A DNA stretch of 64,000 nt from Sphingobium sp. JS3065 (GTDB lineage Bacteria; Pseudomonadota; Alphaproteobacteria; Sphingomonadales; Sphingomonadaceae), in assembly GCF_026427355.1 (NCBI RefSeq), contig NZ_CP102666.1:124001-188000 (forward strand). Direction: 5' to 3'. The notes beneath the pieces were generated by a model. That model made no database searches. It had not been told where the DNA came from and saw only the letters and a program-made list of their open reading frames with translations. The first letter of the stretch is position 1. Each line of letters begins with the position of its first letter. Shown in pieces: positions 9,375-18,029 of the stretch. The translations under genes and the position numbers were made by a program.

Positions 9375-10064
9375 TTGAAGCAATTTGCACTGTCGGTATC
9401 TGTCTGTGCGCTCCTCTTGGCAGGCTGCTCCGATCCCAAGGAGGCGAGCAAGGGAAATTTCAAAACGGCTATCAATGGCTGGATCGAGAAGCATCCGCCA
9501 TGCATCTCGGTTCCGCGGGGACAGGTATCGCCCGCCGAGAAGAGTAATGCGGCATTTCCGCGTTATGTGGACGCATCGCCGCTGACGGCAAAGTTCGCGC
9601 AGGAAAGCCGGGCGCGCGTGGAAGCGCCGCTTGCCGCGTTGGCCGATGCTGGCCTGTTGACGGTGAAGGACGCCAGCATCCAGATCAAAGCCGGTCTCTT
9701 CGGCGATGGACTGAAGGAAATACCGGTGCATGCCTATGAATTGTCGGATGACGGCAAGAAGGCGGTTGCGACAGAAGGCGAGCAGACCGCCTTCAATGCA
9801 GCCGCGCCGAAATTCTGTTACGGGACGCCAACGGTGGACGAGATCCTTCAATATACAGAGCCGGCCGAGGCGATGGGCATGAAGCTTTCCCAGGTGACCT
9901 ATCGTTATCACCTCAATGATGTGCCGACCTGGGCGGGAAACTCCAAGCTGAAGGCGACCTATCCTGACCTGGTGCGGAACACCGCCGCAAGTCTCGAGGG
10001 GAAGGCGGCGGTCATTCTCACCAACGAGGGCTGGGTTCACGAGAAAGCCAGCGGTTTGCATTGA
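9375..10064 (+). CDS. Hypothetical lipoprotein
   Basis: Predicted lipoprotein of unknown function, 229 residues. The lipobox is LLAGC with the lipidated Cys at 18, followed by a soluble region with one Cys pair (about 42 and 157). The start codon is TTG at 9375; it is chosen because GAGGAG sits 8 bases upstream and because this start gives the full signal sequence. No family was recognised. The next gene starts shortly after on the same strand and may be co-transcribed. Confidence 0.7.
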   Translation: MKQFALSVSVCALLLAGCSDPKEASKGNFKTAINGWIEKHPPCISVPRGQVSPAEKSNAAFPRYVDASPLTAKFAQESRARVEAPLAALADAGLLTVKDASIQIKAGLFGDGLKEIPVHAYELSDDGKKAVATEGEQTAFNAAAPKFCYGTPTVDEILQYTEPAEAMGMKLSQVTYRYHLNDVPTWAGNSKLKATYPDLVRNTAASLEGKAAVILTNEGWVHEKASGLH

Positions 10065-10113
10065 TCCGATGATTGGAACGCCCTGGCATCTGGCTCAGTG
10101 CTGCAATAACCGG

Positions 10114-11229
10114 ATGAAAATGCGATCTTGGGCTTCCGCAGGGATTTTCGGTCTGGCAATGTCGGTTGCGCCCGTTGCCGCCCAACCGTCGACCGACCAG
10201 TTGTCGGGTCGTTACTATCTGTCCGGAGTGATGGAAACCGGCTCCGAATTGCTCCTGCGCCCCGATGGCAGCTTTGAATGGGCTGTGACCTATGGGGCGG
10301 TCGATGCGGCTGCAACCGGCCATTGGTCAATTGACGGCAGGGCGATCAGGCTGCAAGCCACGCGGCGGCCTCAGTCCGAAGGCGCGGCCTATCGATTGGG
10401 CGAAAGAGGCGCCTGGAGCGGACGGGCAACCCACGCGCTGGAGTTACGGCGAGAACGGGGAGCGATGGCAGAGCGGGCTGCCCGTTGCCCCTTGCCGTCG
10501 CTTGCCGAGGAGGTCGTGCCGGACCTCAGCCTGGTCGCCTATGGCGACAAGCAACCGTCACCAACCGAGATTGCGCAAGTCGAGGCGGAGGCTCGGCGGG
10601 CCCGTGATACCGCGCAGCTGGCACTCGATCGGCTAAGGCGGACCGCCGCCTGGCAGGCGAATAAAGCGCTGATCCTCGAAAGCGAAGCGGCGATCCAGGC
10701 TTTTCAAGCCAGATTGAGCGCGGCGCAGGGCCTTCACGCAGCAAGCGGGACGCACGGCCCCGAGCTGGCCCCATTGAAACTTCCGGCTGAATGCCAGCTC
10801 CCCGACCCGGAAAGACTGGCACGAACATTTCGCGGTGCGGCGATCCAGCTTTTCGATCGGGACCGCTATCTGAGGGGCGAGGGTATTTGCATAGAGGCGC
10901 GCTATGACAAGCGCGCGCCGATAAGCGATGTGGTGGAACGGGGCTATGCCTTTTTCCCGGTTGCAGACGACGAGCGGATCGTAGGACTAACCCTTTCTGC
11001 GCCGGGAACGCAGGTGGGAAAAGGGACGACCTTGTCGGTCAGTCTCCCGGCGGGTGTGGTCCAGATCATCGACGCGGATCTGGCAGGCACCGTGACGCCG
11101 CCATTCCAGGAGATCGTCCTGCCCGTTGGCGCCGATCGATCTCTGGGCGCCCAGGCGTTGTTCCGTCGGGGCGCGTACAGGAAAGCCGTCGATGCATCCT
11201 CCGATTCCGGTCACAGAAATTTGCGATGA
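10114..11229 (+). CDS. Hypothetical exported protein
   Basis: Unknown function, about 371 residues. The N-terminus is a signal peptide (MKMRSWASAGIFGLAMSVAPVAAQ, cleavage after AAQ). The frame is open from 10069, but starting at 10114 gives a proper signal sequence. A beta-rich domain follows (GRYYLSGVMETGSELLLRPD to HWSIDGRAIRLQ), resembling small lipocalin-like exported domains, then an alpha-helical coiled-coil-like segment (about 150-230) and a second beta-rich part. It probably acts in the periplasm. No confident family assignment. Confidence 0.65.
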   Translation: MKMRSWASAGIFGLAMSVAPVAAQPSTDQLSGRYYLSGVMETGSELLLRPDGSFEWAVTYGAVDAAATGHWSIDGRAIRLQATRRPQSEGAAYRLGERGAWSGRATHALELRRERGAMAERAARCPLPSLAEEVVPDLSLVAYGDKQPSPTEIAQVEAEARRARDTAQLALDRLRRTAAWQANKALILESEAAIQAFQARLSAAQGLHAASGTHGPELAPLKLPAECQLPDPERLARTFRGAAIQLFDRDRYLRGEGICIEARYDKRAPISDVVERGYAFFPVADDERIVGLTLSAPGTQVGKGTTLSVSLPAGVVQIIDADLAGTVTPPFQEIVLPVGADRSLGAQALFRRGAYRKAVDASSDSGHRNLR

Positions 11230-11428
11230 GCTCGCAGCGGAAAGTTCTGCTTGGCCCCGCTAATACGCCGCGCGCGCGGATTTTTCACAGGCCGGGGCGG
11301 CGTTCAGCAGGTCGGCCGTAAGATGGGCATGGAGAAAGGGGGTGCTGTCGCAGCAGCAGGCTCAGCACAACCATGCCTGGCTCTGCATCTTCCTCACCTC
11401 CTTTCGCTGACGAGGCGGGAAAGGATAT

Positions 11429-11689
11429 TCAGGTCGGACGGTCATTATCAGAGGGCTCATCCTGATGCTCCGCCACATCCTTCAGCATCCCGGCCCAGCA
11501 TCCCAAAATCATTCCTTCCGCTTCATCCGCCTGGCTGGTGGCGACCGCATAAAGCCCGAGGAGATCGGCGAGTTCGCTCATGTCGGCAATGCCGCGGCGG
11601 GTCAGGAGGGTCGCGAAGATGGAAAGGGCGCCGCCCATCGCTCTTACCAGGGCAGCGTCAGGCAGAGGAACGTCTTCAGCAGGCGACAT
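11429..11689 (-). CDS. Small hypothetical protein
   Basis: An 86-residue acidic helical protein of unknown function. The start at 11689 is chosen over 11776 because AAGGA lies 8 bases before it and the longer version begins with an atypical Phe-rich stretch. The sequence (ADMSELADLLGLYAVATSQ) suggests a compact helical bundle with no transmembrane segment. It stands alone between two plus-strand genes. Confidence 0.5.
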   Translation of the reverse strand: MSPAEDVPLPDAALVRAMGGALSIFATLLTRRGIADMSELADLLGLYAVATSQADEAEGMILGCWAGMLKDVAEHQDEPSDNDRPT

Positions 11690-11822
11690 GGCGATTATCC
11701 TTTCTGGCAGGATCCAGAGCTTATCGCCAGGCATTGCGAAAAAAAGGAAGAAATGATTCAATCGCTCATAAAGCATTCATGCGCGATTGCTTTTAGAGAT
11801 GACCGGAACACGGGAGACAATC

Positions 11823-12218
11823 ATGGGAAAGCAATTTATGGGTCTGGTATCGGCGATGGCCGTGGGCCTCACGCTCGTTTCAGGGGTGGCGGATGCCAAG
11901 CCTTCCCATCATCGGAAAGACGACAGGGCGCGCTACGAGTGGCGCGGCAACCAGCGCAATTGGGAGCCATCGCGCAGCTACCGGAGCGGCAATTATCGCG
12001 AGCGCCGTCTTGGCCGTAATGACCAGATCTTCCGGGGTCATGATGGCCGCGCTTATTGCCGTCGTTCCGATGGGACGACCGGGCTTGTCATTGGCGGCGT
12101 TGGGGGCGCGCTCCTGGCGAATCTTGTCGGGGGCAAGACGCTCGGCACGATTGCAGGCGGCGTGGGCGGCGCGCTTCTTGGCCGCGAAATCGATCGCGGC
12201 AAGGTGAAGTGCCGGTAA
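11823..12218 (+). CDS. Glycine-zipper 2TM-domain exported protein
   Basis: 131-residue envelope protein. It has a signal peptide (about 1-25, ending VADAKP), a basic Arg/Tyr-rich middle, and a C-terminal glycine-zipper 2TM motif (GLVIGGVGGALLANLVGG and IAGGVGGALLGREIDRG) as in the SlyB/Rcc01698-type proteins of alphaproteobacteria. It probably associates with the outer membrane. The ATG at 11823 gives the signal peptide. A strong hairpin terminator follows at 12367-12403. Confidence 0.8.
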   Translation: MGKQFMGLVSAMAVGLTLVSGVADAKPSHHRKDDRARYEWRGNQRNWEPSRSYRSGNYRERRLGRNDQIFRGHDGRAYCRRSDGTTGLVIGGVGGALLANLVGGKTLGTIAGGVGGALLGREIDRGKVKCR

Positions 12219-12366
12219 CAGGATGATTGCCTCATAAATGTTTCAAGGATCGCTGTGACCCCGCATGACGTTGGAAGCATTGCGCCGCTTCCCCGGATTA
12301 TCCGGTCAAGGGGTGGATCATCGGGAGCAGCGAGACGGGCCGCCAGTGCATGAGCCGGCCCGGCGA

Positions 12367-12403
12367 GCCTCCCGGTAAAGGGCACGCCGCTTTACCGGGA
12401 GGC
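12367..12403. terminator. Strong hairpin terminator between convergent genes
   Basis: A perfect 14-bp stem, GCCTCCCGGTAAAG at 12367-12380 and its complement at 12390-12403, encloses a 9-base loop and is followed on the plus strand by TTGTT. It sits between the glycine-zipper gene (plus) and the MucR-like gene (minus, ends at 12427), so it may serve both as a bidirectional terminator. The T-run is short, so efficiency is uncertain. Confidence 0.8.
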
Positions 12404-12426
12404 TTGTTGGGGTCAGCGGCTCGACT

Positions 12427-13170
12427 TCAACCCATGGTTTTGGTCGGCGACCGGCGCTTCGTGGGGCGCCTGCCTGCGCTCCGGACCGGCGATCTGGTTG
12501 GTCCGGGGACTGCGGATTTGTCATCGGTCGATGCCGGGGTCGACCCGCTTTCCTCGCCAGCCGATTTGGGCTTTTCCTGCTCCGCCATCTTGAAGGACAG
12601 GCGCAGTTTTGAAGCGCGCGGCTTCCTGGCGGAGGCCGGCGTCTGCGGAGGCTGCGCCCTGGGGCTTGCGGTCACAGCTGATGGCGCCGGCGACGTCTCT
12701 ATTGCCGCGCGGGCGGGATCTGCATGTGCGGTTGTCTCTGATGGCTGTGGCGGTGGAGAAACCGCGCTCGTCTTGTGACCGAGGCGCAACTTTTGTGCGA
12801 CGGCGCGGCGCGCCTGCGAATAGCTCGGCGCTACCATGGGATAGCTCGCCGGCAATTTGTAGCGGAGGCGATATTCGTCAGGCGTCAATCCGTTTGTCGC
12901 CAGATGCCGCTTCAAAGTCTTGTAGGGCTTCCCGTCGATCAGGCTCAAGATATGGTCAGGCGAGGCAAGGCTTTTGCGGACCGAAACAGCGGGCGTATAT
13001 TCTTTCGCGACGCTGGCGTCCGGGGATGGTGTGATGTCCTGCGTCAGTGCCGCGCGTGTCGTTTTGATCAATTCCGCGAGTTGATCGCTCGGCACGCTGT
13101 TCTTCGAGACAAAGGCGCTCAGCAATTGGACGGTGAGGGTGGTAATGTCGGAACTGGTCTCATCTGCCAT
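12427..13170 (-). CDS. Ros/MucR-family transcriptional regulator lacking zinc ligands
   Basis: DNA-binding regulator of the Ros/MucR family, members of which control exopolysaccharide and virulence or symbiosis genes in alphaproteobacteria. The conserved core is at about 56-131 (PAVSVRKS, SLIDGKPYKTLKRHL, LTPDEYRLRYKLPASYPMVAP). The Ros zinc finger uses two Cys and two His. Here the aligned positions read Ser76, Asp79, His89 and Asn/Gly near 93-94, so zinc binding is unlikely. Zinc-free Ros homologues that still fold are known in Mesorhizobium. A Pro/Ala/Ser-rich C-terminal tail of about 110 residues is unusually long. Control of the nearby polysaccharide locus is plausible but inferred. Confidence 0.88.
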   Translation of the reverse strand: MADETSSDITTLTVQLLSAFVSKNSVPSDQLAELIKTTRAALTQDITPSPDASVAKEYTPAVSVRKSLASPDHILSLIDGKPYKTLKRHLATNGLTPDEYRLRYKLPASYPMVAPSYSQARRAVAQKLRLGHKTSAVSPPPQPSETTAHADPARAAIETSPAPSAVTASPRAQPPQTPASARKPRASKLRLSFKMAEQEKPKSAGEESGSTPASTDDKSAVPGPTRSPVRSAGRRPTKRRSPTKTMG

Positions 13171-13261
13171 GTCTGGGCCTCATGATGGGAGGAATGTTGG
13201 GGCGACTTGGGGCGCTGTACAGGAAATATAAGAGCCGTGAACAGTTTTGATGCGGTCGGCG

Positions 13262-14554
13262 TTACAGATGAAGAGCATTCAGCAGCTTTTCCGACAAGGG
13301 GGCGTCTTCCCAGTTCTGTGGAGTGAGCCTCAGCACGGATCTGTCATGGGCAGGAGACGCGGGAGCGCTGATGGGCGCGGGGTCCGAGGCGTCTGGACCT
13401 CTCGCCTCCAGGACAAGCTCACGGACCTCCCCGGTCTTCATGGAGCGTGCCTCGATCAGAAAGTCGGGTCGGCATGAACCGGACTGGGTCAACCGGTCGA
13501 AGACCGGCTTTTCCACCGCAAACTCAATATGATATCGCCGCAGGGAATATTGGACCCGTAACAGCTCCTGCAAGATGGTGCGCTCGAACTCTGATGCCAC
13601 CGGTACGAACCTGCGCCCCGAGAGGATCGGCTGGGCATAGGCCCTGAGCGGAGAATAGCCGCGCGATTCCGGATATTGGCCGACAACAACCAGAACGAGA
13701 TAGGGACCTGCGATACGATTGGTAAGGACCGATGGAGACTGGACGCGGTTGGCGAGATGTACCGGTTCGGCGCCTGCGGCGCTGACGACATTGCCTTCGA
13801 ATTTGTCCGCGAACAGCGCCAGGAATGCCTGTGGCGCATGTCCGGTCGGCCAGGTTTCGGCGAGCCGGCGGAGCGCTGCATAAACCTGTTTTCCATGCAG
13901 TGCTCCAGCATGTGTCCAGAAAAGCCGCCCGAGCTCGATCCCGGGAGCGATCTCGATCTGCCCCGCCGATCGGCCAAGCGCCCTGAATTCGCGAGCGATG
14001 GAATGGTCGCGAGCCGTTTCGGCAAGGGGCGGCAGCCGGTTTACGCCCGATGCATCGATCAGCCGCCAGAGCAGCCGGGCAAGGCGCGGAATGGATGCGT
14101 TGCGAGTACGATCGTCGGTAAGCTCCCTCTCGGGTCTTTGCGCCAGCTTGTCCGGCGCTGGCCTGAGAACCTCGAAAAAGCCGGTCGGCGGGTCGACCGG
14201 GTCCGAATGATTGCGCACATGGGTGATGCGGTTGGTCGCGGAATCGCGAAAGAAGGGGCAATCGGACCGGTGCTCGGGCCGGTTCGTTTGCGTCAACCGC
14301 CGCAAATAATAGGTTTCCGCTTCGCTGAGATATGCCGGCGTCAGAATGGGCGGCAGCGAGGCATGGCCAAGGCAATTGCAGGCGATCCACTTGCCGCCGA
14401 TCCGCGCCTGCTGCACGAGCGTGATGCCCGCGGCTTCGTCGTCCCGGCTGCCGGCGCCTATATACCAGCGTATGAGCGCGTCCTGCAGGACTGCAGGGAG
14501 CGGGATCCGGCGACTGCCTGCCCTGCCGTCGGTCTGCCGGTCGATCAGCCACAT
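13262..14554 (-). CDS. Hypothetical protein with Cys motifs and a C-terminal nuclease-like module
   Basis: 430-residue protein of unknown function. The start at 14554 is chosen because GGGAG lies 8 bases upstream and longer versions run into the divergent transglycosylase gene. An N-terminal region with WIACNCLGHA and later SDCPFFRD suggests a Cys-based metal site, reminiscent of plasmid-borne DUF1173-like proteins. The C-terminal part (about 350-395; EKPVFDRL, RPDFLIEA, ELVLEARG) resembles the 'KPLFD...RPDF...VEvmG' layout seen in PD-(D/E)XK-type modules. Proteins of this style often sit on plasmids and integrative elements. Both resemblances are by eye only. Confidence 0.6.
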   Translation of the reverse strand: MWLIDRQTDGRAGSRRIPLPAVLQDALIRWYIGAGSRDDEAAGITLVQQARIGGKWIACNCLGHASLPPILTPAYLSEAETYYLRRLTQTNRPEHRSDCPFFRDSATNRITHVRNHSDPVDPPTGFFEVLRPAPDKLAQRPERELTDDRTRNASIPRLARLLWRLIDASGVNRLPPLAETARDHSIAREFRALGRSAGQIEIAPGIELGRLFWTHAGALHGKQVYAALRRLAETWPTGHAPQAFLALFADKFEGNVVSAAGAEPVHLANRVQSPSVLTNRIAGPYLVLVVVGQYPESRGYSPLRAYAQPILSGRRFVPVASEFERTILQELLRVQYSLRRYHIEFAVEKPVFDRLTQSGSCRPDFLIEARSMKTGEVRELVLEARGPDASDPAPISAPASPAHDRSVLRLTPQNWEDAPLSEKLLNALHL

Positions 14555-14665
14555 GCATGGTGCTCCCGATGGGATGAACCGCACAAGTTTCGAGCAATGG
14601 GCAGGGCTTGACAAGCTTAAACATGCCGTTCTCTCCTTGAACTCCCAAGCAATGGCGAGGCATTC

Positions 14666-15547
14666 ATGCGGGACATTCTGGCATTCATCGCTGTCATCTT
14701 TCTTCTCCCTGGCACGACATCTGCGCAAACCCTCGACGTGGGACGCGCGGTCCAGCTGATCGAGATGAGAAATCCGGCGCAGCTTCTTGTGGGGCAGGAC
14801 CCTGCGATCCTGGCGGCTCGGGCACAGAAGAGCGAAGACCTGTCGCGGCCTGCTTTCCAGATGTTTCTTGTGGGGCAGGCGGAAACGCAAAAGCCGCCAC
14901 TGTCCCAAGGATCAACGATCGGCGACCAAGACATGTACGGTCAAGCCCGCCCCACGGAGGACGGGATCGCGGCGCTCGAGATCCCCTTGTGGATGAGAAG
15001 CGGACCGTCCGGTCCCCAATTCTCGCCGGGCGACTGCTCGCAGATGGCCTATCGTCCATCGGGCTTCCTCAAAGCGGACGCAGAACGGAGGCGGGCGGCC
15101 CATTTTGGGCTTATGCGGGAGGCGGCCTGCCAACATGGCATACCGGTGGGACTTTTCGATGCCATGATCATCAGCGAGAGCCGCTATAACCCTTCCGTCG
15201 TTTCGCCCAAGGGTGCTTTCGGTTTGACGCAGCTCATGCCGTTGACGGCGGCGGAGCTAGGCGTCAATCGCTATGACAGCGCGGAAAATCTCAAGGGAGG
15301 GGCTCGATATCTGCGGGCCCAGCTGGACCGCTACGGCGCCTATCATCTTGCTCTGGCGGCCTATAATGCAGGACCCGGCCGCATCCGCAACGGCGCGGTG
15401 CCGCAGATTGGGGAAACCCAACGCTATGTTGCCCGGACGCTCGCCAACTGGGATCGGCTTGGCCGGGTGCAGGATCGTGCCTTGATCAATGACATGGAGC
15501 CATCTCGGCCAGCCCCGCGCAGAATGGCGATCGTTACCCTCTTCTGA
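14666..15547 (+). CDS. Lytic transglycosylase, VirB1/SLT type
   Basis: Periplasmic peptidoglycan lytic transglycosylase, likely opening the wall for an envelope machine. The 293-residue protein has a signal peptide (1-20, ending SAQ), a low-complexity middle, and a C-terminal SLT domain (about 145-270). The catalytic Glu171 is in IISESRYNP, followed by GAFGLTQLMP and ALAAYNAGPGRI, all hallmark SLT motifs. It is divergent from the hypothetical gene ending at 13262 with 111 bases between them. Given the F-type transfer operon at 24-44.6 kb, it may serve conjugation as VirB1-like proteins do, but it lies about 8.5 kb away and outside that operon. Confidence 0.88.
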   Translation: MRDILAFIAVIFLLPGTTSAQTLDVGRAVQLIEMRNPAQLLVGQDPAILAARAQKSEDLSRPAFQMFLVGQAETQKPPLSQGSTIGDQDMYGQARPTEDGIAALEIPLWMRSGPSGPQFSPGDCSQMAYRPSGFLKADAERRRAAHFGLMREAACQHGIPVGLFDAMIISESRYNPSVVSPKGAFGLTQLMPLTAAELGVNRYDSAENLKGGARYLRAQLDRYGAYHLALAAYNAGPGRIRNGAVPQIGETQRYVARTLANWDRLGRVQDRALINDMEPSRPAPRRMAIVTLF

Positions 15548-15765
15548 AGCCATTTCCTGGCTCATGGCACTGCGTTGTCGGTCAACATGACCGTCATGCC
15601 TTGGCCATCTACGCACGCAAGGTGGACCTGCGGTGAGGCGGCGACCCTTGCAGTCCTTCAGGAAGGCCGCCGCCTGCGCCTCCCGATAGCAGCCGCGAAT
15701 GACGCGAAGATGAACGAGGATAAAACGCGTTATGGGGTGGAGAGTGGATGGCTACCGGCGACGGT

Positions 15766-16266
15766 TCAACGACCGTGGAACACTAGCAACTCGCGTCCGG
15801 GGCGGTCGCCCTGCTGTCCTGTAGCGCGGAAGCCTAGCTTGTGCAGAAGGTTCCAGGAACCCTCGTTTCCGGTTCTACATTCCGCCGTCACCTGCCGGTT
15901 GGGGTGCAGACGCTGCAATTGTGCTATGACGCCTGCCACGGCTTCGGCCGCATATCCCTGGCGCTGGAAATGTGAACCGATCCAATATCCTACTTCCAAC
16001 CGATCGCGACCGTGTGCGTGGATCCCCACAACCCCGATCAGGTCACCCTGCCTCCAGACACCAAGAAAGCAGTTCGCATCGTTATTGCTGGCGATCAACG
16101 CCTCCGCCTCGCGGACGGTGAAGGGTGAGGGAAGGAAATGAACAACATCCGTTATTGCAGGATCATCCGTGAGGCAAGCGACGGCGGGCGCATCCGTCAT
16201 TGCAAGTGGCCGGATGTTAAGGCGCTCAGTGCTGAGAGGCGAAAAGGCGCAGAGATGTGGATTCAT
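15766..16266 (-). CDS. GNAT-family N-acetyltransferase, RimJ/RimL-like
   Basis: Predicted acetyl-CoA-dependent N-acetyltransferase. The 166-residue frame from 16266 has the RimJ/RimL order: LSTERLNIRPLAMTDAPAV at the N-terminus, central DLIGVVGIHAHGRDRLEVGYWIG, the acetyl-CoA loop HFQRQGYAAEAV (Q/R-x-x-G-x-A), and the C-terminal NEGSWNLLHKLGFRATG. The frame is open to 16356, but no convincing ribosome site supports that longer start. Substrate is unknown. It stands alone between the transglycosylase and the DprA-like gene. Confidence 0.82.
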   Translation of the reverse strand: MNPHLCAFSPLSTERLNIRPLAMTDAPAVACLTDDPAITDVVHFLPSPFTVREAEALIASNNDANCFLGVWRQGDLIGVVGIHAHGRDRLEVGYWIGSHFQRQGYAAEAVAGVIAQLQRLHPNRQVTAECRTGNEGSWNLLHKLGFRATGQQGDRPGRELLVFHGR

Positions 16267-16489
16267 GGTCGCGCCATAACTCTCTTCAGAAGTTCCGCAC
16301 AGGGGCGTTTCCCGCCGCGACGATCGTGGCCCGGCGCTTACCCACGAGTGATCCATGCCGCCATCCAGCCAGTTTGACGATGTTCCTTATTTGTTCTATG
16401 CTCTTCGCAGCAATTTTTCATAGGCTGGCCGGGGCGATGATTGACTCCCGCAATCCCAGCGGCTTTGGTTGACCGGAAGGGGACACGCC

Positions 16490-17395
16490 GTGCAGCAGCA
16501 CACTCTTTGGAACGTTGACGACCGCGCGGAGCCTATTGCCGCGCCGTTCGACGCTGTTCTCGAACTCGGCGCATATGAAGCGCTCTGGTCGGAACACAAT
16601 GCGAGTTTCAAGAGCATCGCCGCCACATTTCGCAATAGTCCTGGAGCGCGTCCCTCCGACCTGGTCCCTGAGAACGAAGCGCGGGAAATCGGACGGCGCG
16701 TGCTGGAGAAGATTCGCGCTCGCACGCCTCACAGATTTGATGTTCGCGTTCATGGCGAATGGGAGTATCCAGAACGGCTCAGAGATGCGACGGACCCAAT
16801 CGAGTTATTCTATTTTCAAGGCAATTGGGCACTCGCAGCTGAGCCGGGGGTGGCGGTCGTCGGCACTAGAAAGCCATCCGAGGAAGGTCGTGCGCGCGCG
16901 GCCTATGTCGCCAAGCGTCTGACGCAGGATAGCCTCACCGTTGTGTCTGGCTTGGCTGAAGGCATTGACACGGCAGCTCATCAGGGGGCGATAGCAGCAG
17001 GCGGGCAAACGATCGCCGTGATCGGCACGCCCTTGGGGCAAGCCTATCCCAAAGCGAACGCTGCACTCCAGGATCTGATCGCGAAAGATTATCTGTTAAT
17101 CAGCCCGATCCCAGTGGAGCGCTACGACGCACAAAACTTCCGAACGAACCGGTTCTTTTTCCCCGAACGCAACAAAGTCATGTCCGCGCTCACCAAAGCT
17201 ACAATCATCGTGGAGGCCGGTGAGACGTCAGGAACGCTTGTCCAGGCGAAGGAGGCGCTCCGACAAGGGCGGAAGCTTCTTATCATGAAGAGCTGTTTCG
17301 AGAGGAGTGATTTGACCTGGCCTGCTCGGTTCGAGAAGGAGGGCGCGATCCGAGTGGATAGTTATGACGAAGTCAGACGACAGCTGGTCGGGTAA
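16490..17395 (+). CDS. DprA/Smf-like Rossmann protein of a two-gene module
   Basis: DprA/Smf family protein. Classical DprA binds single-stranded DNA and loads RecA during transformation. The start is GTG at 16490 with GGAAGGGG about 8 bases upstream. Of 301 residues, the core (about 110-285) carries VGTRKPS (124-130), SGLAEGIDTAAH (153-164), FPERNKVMSAL (224-234) and EAGETSGTL (242-250), all DprA signatures. The usual N-terminal SAM and C-terminal winged-helix domains are missing; instead there is a divergent N-terminal region of about 100 residues. It overlaps a phosphoribosyltransferase gene by 32 bases, so the pair is probably co-translated. Association with a PRTase rather than topA or competence genes suggests a conflict or defence role, which is inference. 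Confidence 0.85.
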   Translation: MQQHTLWNVDDRAEPIAAPFDAVLELGAYEALWSEHNASFKSIAATFRNSPGARPSDLVPENEAREIGRRVLEKIRARTPHRFDVRVHGEWEYPERLRDATDPIELFYFQGNWALAAEPGVAVVGTRKPSEEGRARAAYVAKRLTQDSLTVVSGLAEGIDTAAHQGAIAAGGQTIAVIGTPLGQAYPKANAALQDLIAKDYLLISPIPVERYDAQNFRTNRFFFPERNKVMSALTKATIIVEAGETSGTLVQAKEALRQGRKLLIMKSCFERSDLTWPARFEKEGAIRVDSYDEVRRQLVG

Positions 17396-18029
17396 GCCTC
17401 GCAAAATCACAGAACTCGAACGGGGAGATCATCATCATCTGACTGAGGGTGATGAGTGCTACTTTGTTGGCGAGTATACGCCGCGCGCAGGCTTTGCCCA
17501 CAGCGCCACCAACCAGTTGATTTCGAATTTAAAGAAGAAACCAAGCACGCGCGGCACGTTCCAGTGGAAATACAAGGTTCAGGCTATCGGGGATGCTGCG
17601 GCGGCACTCGCCAGCAGTCTGAATCCGGCATCCCTTGGTTCGTGCGTATTTGTGCCGATACCGCCTTCCAAGCTGCCAGATGACGCTGAATATGACGACA
17701 GGATGGCTAAGGTTTGTAGGGCTATCCATCCCACGGCTAACGTTCTCGAGCTAGTCACTTTGGCTCAAGCTCGCGATGCGGCGCACGAAAATGATGATAC
17801 GCGCGACCCGGATGCCCTACGGGCGAAGCTTCGCCTTGCAGTGTCTATGCTGGAAACACTTCCACCTATCGTTTTTCTCGTCGATGACATGTTGACCACA
17901 GGGTGCAGCTTCAGGGCTTGCAAAGACCTTATTCTGGAACACGCCCCGGAGTCGCGCGTGATTGGCTTTTTCATTTCGCGGCGCGTCCCAACGAGTGGCT
18001 TTGAGGCGATCAACATAGATGATTGGTGA
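17364..18029 (+). CDS. Phosphoribosyltransferase-domain protein paired with DprA-like gene
   Basis: Type I phosphoribosyltransferase fold, distantly ComF-like. The PRPP-binding loop VFLVDDMLTTGCS (170-182) matches the 13-residue family signature completely, including the double Asp. Upstream, VFVPIPPSKLPDDAEYDDRM (95-114) resembles the ComF-type segment before the active site. No ComF zinc ribbon is present at the N-terminus. It starts 32 bases before the end of the DprA-like gene, with no better downstream start. Catalytic residues look intact, so an enzyme acting on a nucleotide, base or PRPP is likely. The substrate is unknown. A role with the DprA-like partner, perhaps in phage or plasmid defence, is inferred from coupling. 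Confidence 0.85.
   Translation: MTKSDDSWSGKPRKITELERGDHHHLTEGDECYFVGEYTPRAGFAHSATNQLISNLKKKPSTRGTFQWKYKVQAIGDAAAALASSLNPASLGSCVFVPIPPSKLPDDAEYDDRMAKVCRAIHPTANVLELVTLAQARDAAHENDDTRDPDALRAKLRLAVSMLETLPPIVFLVDDMLTTGCSFRACKDLILEHAPESRVIGFFISRRVPTSGFEAINIDDW

Noticed and set aside
14555..14908. N-terminal extension of the hypothetical gene at 13262-14554
   Set aside because: It runs through the divergent transglycosylase gene; the ATG at 14554 has GGGAG at good spacing.
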